Source of the DNA: Collinsella sp. TF08-11AT | Lineage (GTDB): Bacteria; Actinomycetota; Coriobacteriia; Coriobacteriales; Coriobacteriaceae | Reading direction: 5' to 3' | Length of the DNA: 10,225 nucleotides | NCBI RefSeq assembly: GCF_003437035.1 | Contig: NZ_QSRL01000023.1 | Location: 1 to 10,225 of the forward strand | In this document: in pieces, positions 6,476 to 10,225 of the stretch | Position numbering within the stretch: the first letter of the stretch is position 1 | Layout of the letters: each line of letters starts with the position of its first letter | Notes under the pieces: generated by a model | What the model saw: the letters and a program-made list of their open reading frames with translations, nothing else | The model's database searches: none | What the model was told of the DNA's origin: nothing | Position numbers and translations under genes: made by a program

Positions 6476-8318
6476 AAGCACTCACCTCCCACGCACTCGA
6501 TAGGTCCCTATCAAAACTCAAAGGCTGTTTTTCGATTGGCAACGGATCAACTTGAACTCGCACTGGATAACTAGTCGCTGTACCGCTCACTACGCAGCAG
6601 CCCTGAGGGAGCACGGGTATCATGCTTGCACTTGCATGGTCAATGAACGAAACAGCTTTATTGATCGCTCTTAGATCGTCATCGTTTACAAGTCTGTGAA
6701 TAAAATAGTTATGCATCTGCGAGAGAATTGTCGGGGATATATCGGCCGGTCTTTGGCTGCAAACAGTAAGGTACATGCCAAATTTACGGCCTTCTTTAAC
6801 GATTTCCTCGAATGTTTCAAGGCGGTAATCGCGCCAGTACTCACTTTCGCGCTGGGATGAATACGACAAAATATTATGCGCTTCGTCCATGATGAGATGA
6901 ACGCTGCTGTTTTGATTAGATCGTCCCCGCTTCTTCTGGTACTGATAGAGGCTCTTCGCAATTACGAGCGGTACAACCTTTATCTGATCAAGATTAACGT
7001 CGAGTAGCGAAACGACCACCACATCAGAATCAAAGGTGTCATTACTGGGTTCGTAAAGCTTCGAAGCCTCTCTAAGTTCAGCCGAATAACGCTGAACCAA
7101 CGGCGCAACATGTTCACGCGAAACGGATCCCGAGCGAGTTTGTTCTAAGAAATTGTAGCGCGCGATGAATTCATGCAGCAAAGTAACACTGCTGGAGAGT
7201 GCTGCATAGTTAAGAGCATCGTAATGGAGGCCTTCAAAGATGCTAGAGGCGTCTTCCGGTTTATTCAAATAAGAGCCGTTGCAAACATTACGTAAAATTG
7301 GAGCGGCATTACCACAGAACAACTCTACCGAATCAAGTGCAGACTGGATTTCCTCCTCGCTTATCTCTGGAATTAAGGAAAAGAGCCTGACCAGATCTTC
7401 GCGCTGCTCGCTAAAGGCGGTGGCGCGACCACAATAGCCCTCAAGTAGATTCCTTACCATTCTTTTTAGATATGAATCTGGATGATGCATGGAACGTATA
7501 ACTTCAACTTTCCGCATGCATCGCCTCAAAAACGGACGCTGCGTTTTCTCCGTTGCCTTGGCGAGCGTTGCCCATATGTCAACATCCAAGAAGAAGTCTG
7601 CAGGTACAGGAATCTTGTCTCCACCATTAGATTTAGTGCTAAGCCGATAGACCTTCTTGTGGGGGCATAGCACCGTTTCAGCAGTGTACTCACCGTTGAA
7701 ATCGATTATCATGAACTTACTTACGCCCTGCTTGCCGCGCCTTTCTAGACAGTCGGTGAATATGCGACAAAGAGTGTTTGACTTTCCTGATCCCGTATTA
7801 CCGAATATGCCAATGTGGCTAGCGAATAGCGCGTTGAACGAAAGATTGACATCGATACCGTCATGGCCTGCTAGGGTACCCACCCTAAAGCCAGTTCCAG
7901 AAGTTAAGTTAGGAGAATTTACAAAAGCAAGCTGTTCGGGTGAGAGGAGATACGCTTTTGAACGGACTAGGGGTAAGACTTCAACTCCGCGTTTGAAGCG
8001 GCCAGCGGTGAAGCTGCCGAACACGGAGACATCAACATAACGTTCAAGATACGCGCCGGGCGCCTCCCGCTTTTCGGGACCTGCAGAATCAGCCGACCTT
8101 CTCTCCTGCTGATAGTCGCCTTCTATCACTCCAATTACATCATCGTATCCGTAGGAAATACGCAAGTATGCTCCTACTGATACGCCACGCACGAGCTGCC
8201 CGCAGTAAAAGATGCTTGCTTCGTTTGCCTGACTATAGACGCATATCTTAACCTTAGTCCCTCTGACTTCAGCAACCTCTCCAATTAAAAGGAGGTCGCC
8301 ACTTACTTCACCGCGCAT
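6468..8318 (-). CDS. herA: HerA-type ATPase of a SIR2-HerA defence operon
   Basis: This 616-aa protein is a HerA/FtsK-superfamily ATPase. It has an N-terminal beta-barrel (HAS-barrel-like, about 8-66), then Walker A GNTGSGKSN (173-181), the family FMIIDFNGEY strand (202-211), a helical insertion (about 250-420), Walker B LIMDEAHN (475-482), and the sensor/arginine region SQRPADIS...HNYFIHRL (521-543), with R542 as a candidate arginine finger. HerA proteins form hexameric rings and translocate DNA with NurA-type nucleases. In defence operons they instead pair with SIR2, DUF4297 or other effectors and control them. The ATG at 8318 lies inside the end of the SIR2 gene (16-base overlap) and follows GAGGTG, so the two are made together. 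All key motifs are intact, so activity is expected. The assignment is firm; the defence role rests on the neighbour. Confidence 0.92.
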   Translation of the reverse strand: MRGEVSGDLLLIGEVAEVRGTKVKICVYSQANEASIFYCGQLVRGVSVGAYLRISYGYDDVIGVIEGDYQQERRSADSAGPEKREAPGAYLERYVDVSVFGSFTAGRFKRGVEVLPLVRSKAYLLSPEQLAFVNSPNLTSGTGFRVGTLAGHDGIDVNLSFNALFASHIGIFGNTGSGKSNTLCRIFTDCLERRGKQGVSKFMIIDFNGEYTAETVLCPHKKVYRLSTKSNGGDKIPVPADFFLDVDIWATLAKATEKTQRPFLRRCMRKVEVIRSMHHPDSYLKRMVRNLLEGYCGRATAFSEQREDLVRLFSLIPEISEEEIQSALDSVELFCGNAAPILRNVCNGSYLNKPEDASSIFEGLHYDALNYAALSSSVTLLHEFIARYNFLEQTRSGSVSREHVAPLVQRYSAELREASKLYEPSNDTFDSDVVVVSLLDVNLDQIKVVPLVIAKSLYQYQKKRGRSNQNSSVHLIMDEAHNILSYSSQRESEYWRDYRLETFEEIVKEGRKFGMYLTVCSQRPADISPTILSQMHNYFIHRLVNDDDLRAINKAVSFIDHASASMIPVLPQGCCVVSGTATSYPVRVQVDPLPIEKQPLSFDRDLSSAWEVSAFE

Positions 8319-10225
8319 TTCAGCACCTCGGAAAGCTCTCGTAAACCAATTACGCCACCCTCGGTAGGAATAAAAAGATAGACGTTATCTGCATTTGGAA
8401 ACAATGATTGATACCCAGTTGCATCTTCACGGGTGTAGCAGGAAATGATGACGATCAGTTGAGGGTTTGAGCGAATCGCCCTTCTTGTGAGCCCAAGAAT
8501 GTGCTCGTCCGCAAAAGAAAAACCAAACACTATGAGAAGTGAATTGTTTCTGTCGAGCTCATTGGCGTAAATTCTCAGCAGATCATAGTAGCTCTGTTCA
8601 AGAACTGTCTCTTCAAATTTTTTCTTGGCGGGATTTACGATGCACAATGTAGCATCGTATTGATTGGCGAAGTTATTTACAATATGACTGTCATCCCCGC
8701 TGAGGGAACACGCAAGTAGGCGAAGATTGTTTACTCCAGCGTCGTCGCAATCTTTCTGCACAAGAATACCAACTTTTTCAACAGCTTTAGAGCTAATCAA
8801 GTCTTCGAAATTAATCAGACAATCCTTGAGGGTATCGTCAACGCTGGAATAGCCGATTCCAGCGTTGACGTTTTGCCTGCGCCATGTAAGTGATCCATGG
8901 ACTTTAAAAACATTGGCAGTTGCAACTTGTGAGCTGTATTCCATGAAAAGAGATTGTTCGTACATAAGTCGACTAAAAGACGAGGTGTCGAACGCGGGAC
9001 GCATGCGGCCGGTAAAGCCATCGTTAAAAGGCTGAACAAGCGTTTCGAGAGATGACTCTATCATTGGGTCGTAATTGGTAGTAAAAAAGTTCACACGCTT
9101 GGGAAGCATGGTTGCACCCCTGCCAGCAACAAGCTGCATAGCCGCAGATATAAAAGCAACCTGCAAGGAATCTGGTTGTTTGCCTTCAAGTGGAAGCATA
9201 ACGGACTTGAAATACTCTGCTCGCAAAAGCCCGCGAGCAGTTTGCCAGATAGAATCAGTCGGATTATCACGCATAAGAGCATCGAAAGATTGAAACCAAG
9301 ATTCGCGGTGGCCTAAAGTGGGAACGACGCCGGCAGAGAATCCAGACCCGAGAAGCATATTAATGTGTGCGCTAGCAAATACTTTACGCAAGAACTTGCA
9401 TCGCTCTTCATCAATAATCTGTCTATCTTTTGAATCTCCATTAACCTCTATTATTCTTGACTGTTGAAGTGCGCGATCTTCCACTAAACCCCTTTCACCA
9501 TAATTTATAAAATTATATAACCGCATTGTTGTCATGAGGAAGCTAGGGCTCAGTTTGAAATTGAGCGTTAGGCTTCTATAACTCTTAATCAAAATACGGT
9601 GGCTTATCGGCGTTGGCCGACAAGCCACCGTATTTAACATTGTTAGGTTTACGGAAAATTGAGTTTGCCCAACTCAGGCAAACCGCTCTCCCCTAGTCCC
9701 GCTTAAACAAATCCCTCGTGTACACCTTGTCCGCCACGTCCGCGAGCTCGTCGCTCCAGCGGTTGGCGACGATCACGTCGCAGCCGGCCTTGAAGACCTT
9801 CAGGTCGTGGGCAATCTCGGACCCGAAGAACTCCGGCGCGTCCAGCGTGGGCTCGTAGACCACCACGGGCACGCCTTTGGCCTTCACGCGCTTCATGACG
9901 CCCTGGATGGAGCTCGCGCGGAAGTTATAGCTGTTGGAGTTCATCGCTAAACGATATACTCGCCCACGATCGGCTTCTCCTTGTCGCAGCACAGTCTTAA
10001 GCTACTAGGGACGTTAAGCAAATTCTACGTGGAGCCATGCTCACGCAAAGGAAAACCCCTATCTTAACCAACAGGCGCCTAATGGGCGCCAATAAAGCTT
10101 TACACATTACGGGACTACGATGTCCTTAGATAAGATACAAGCAGCGGTCTTTTAGAAAGGATTGATACTTTGAGATCGCGTCGAAAATGTTGGTGTAAGG
10201 GTGGCACCCTAGCGCTCGTTTAACG

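Overview
The window looks like a chromosomal accessory region of a Gram-positive, moderately GC-rich gut actinobacterium of class Coriobacteriia, most likely Collinsella or a close relative. This is inferred from an LPXTG-anchored surface protein, a DUF559-type nuclease-like protein, a DUF4160 gene pair, strong AGGAGG-type ribosome binding sites and the overall style of the proteins. No ribosomal or other marker gene is present, so the genus is an inference. Every gene called here lies on the minus strand, so the operons read from high to low coordinates.

From low to high coordinates the layout is as follows. (1) An imperfect 165-bp palindrome with an intrinsic terminator at its centre (20-185). 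(2) A 385-aa protein with a C-terminal DUF559/Vsr-like nuclease domain (237-1394). (3) A gene-free stretch with short repeats. (4) tRNA-Val(CAC) with its own promoter and terminator (1741-1912). (5) A DUF3825 protein (2001-2810). (6) A patch of small genes and debris: an unrecognised truncated ORF, a RelB/DinJ-like antitoxin fragment, a DUF4160 protein with its small upstream partner, and a 62-codon remnant of a SIR2-like protein behind a LexA-like box (2920-4220). (7) A GC-rich LPXTG surface protein with a terminator and a possible operator (4279-5553). (8) An AT-richer three-gene operon: SIR2-family NADase-like protein, HerA-type ATPase and an unrecognised 250-aa protein (5723-9484). (9) Two hairpins and a decayed C-terminal piece of UDP-glucose 6-dehydrogenase (9592-9985). 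(10) A non-coding end with a T-box-like motif.

The main system is the SIR2-HerA operon. SIR2-HerA is an established two-gene anti-phage defence type, in which a SIR2 NADase is controlled by, or complexed with, a HerA ring ATPase. Here all three genes overlap, and the third, which I do not recognise, carries a striking His/Asp-rich stretch. It is therefore a candidate extra subunit, effector or regulator. The broken genes on both sides (UDP-glucose dehydrogenase piece, SIR2-like stub, antitoxin fragments) and the composition change mark the region as a variable insertion site, consistent with a defence island.
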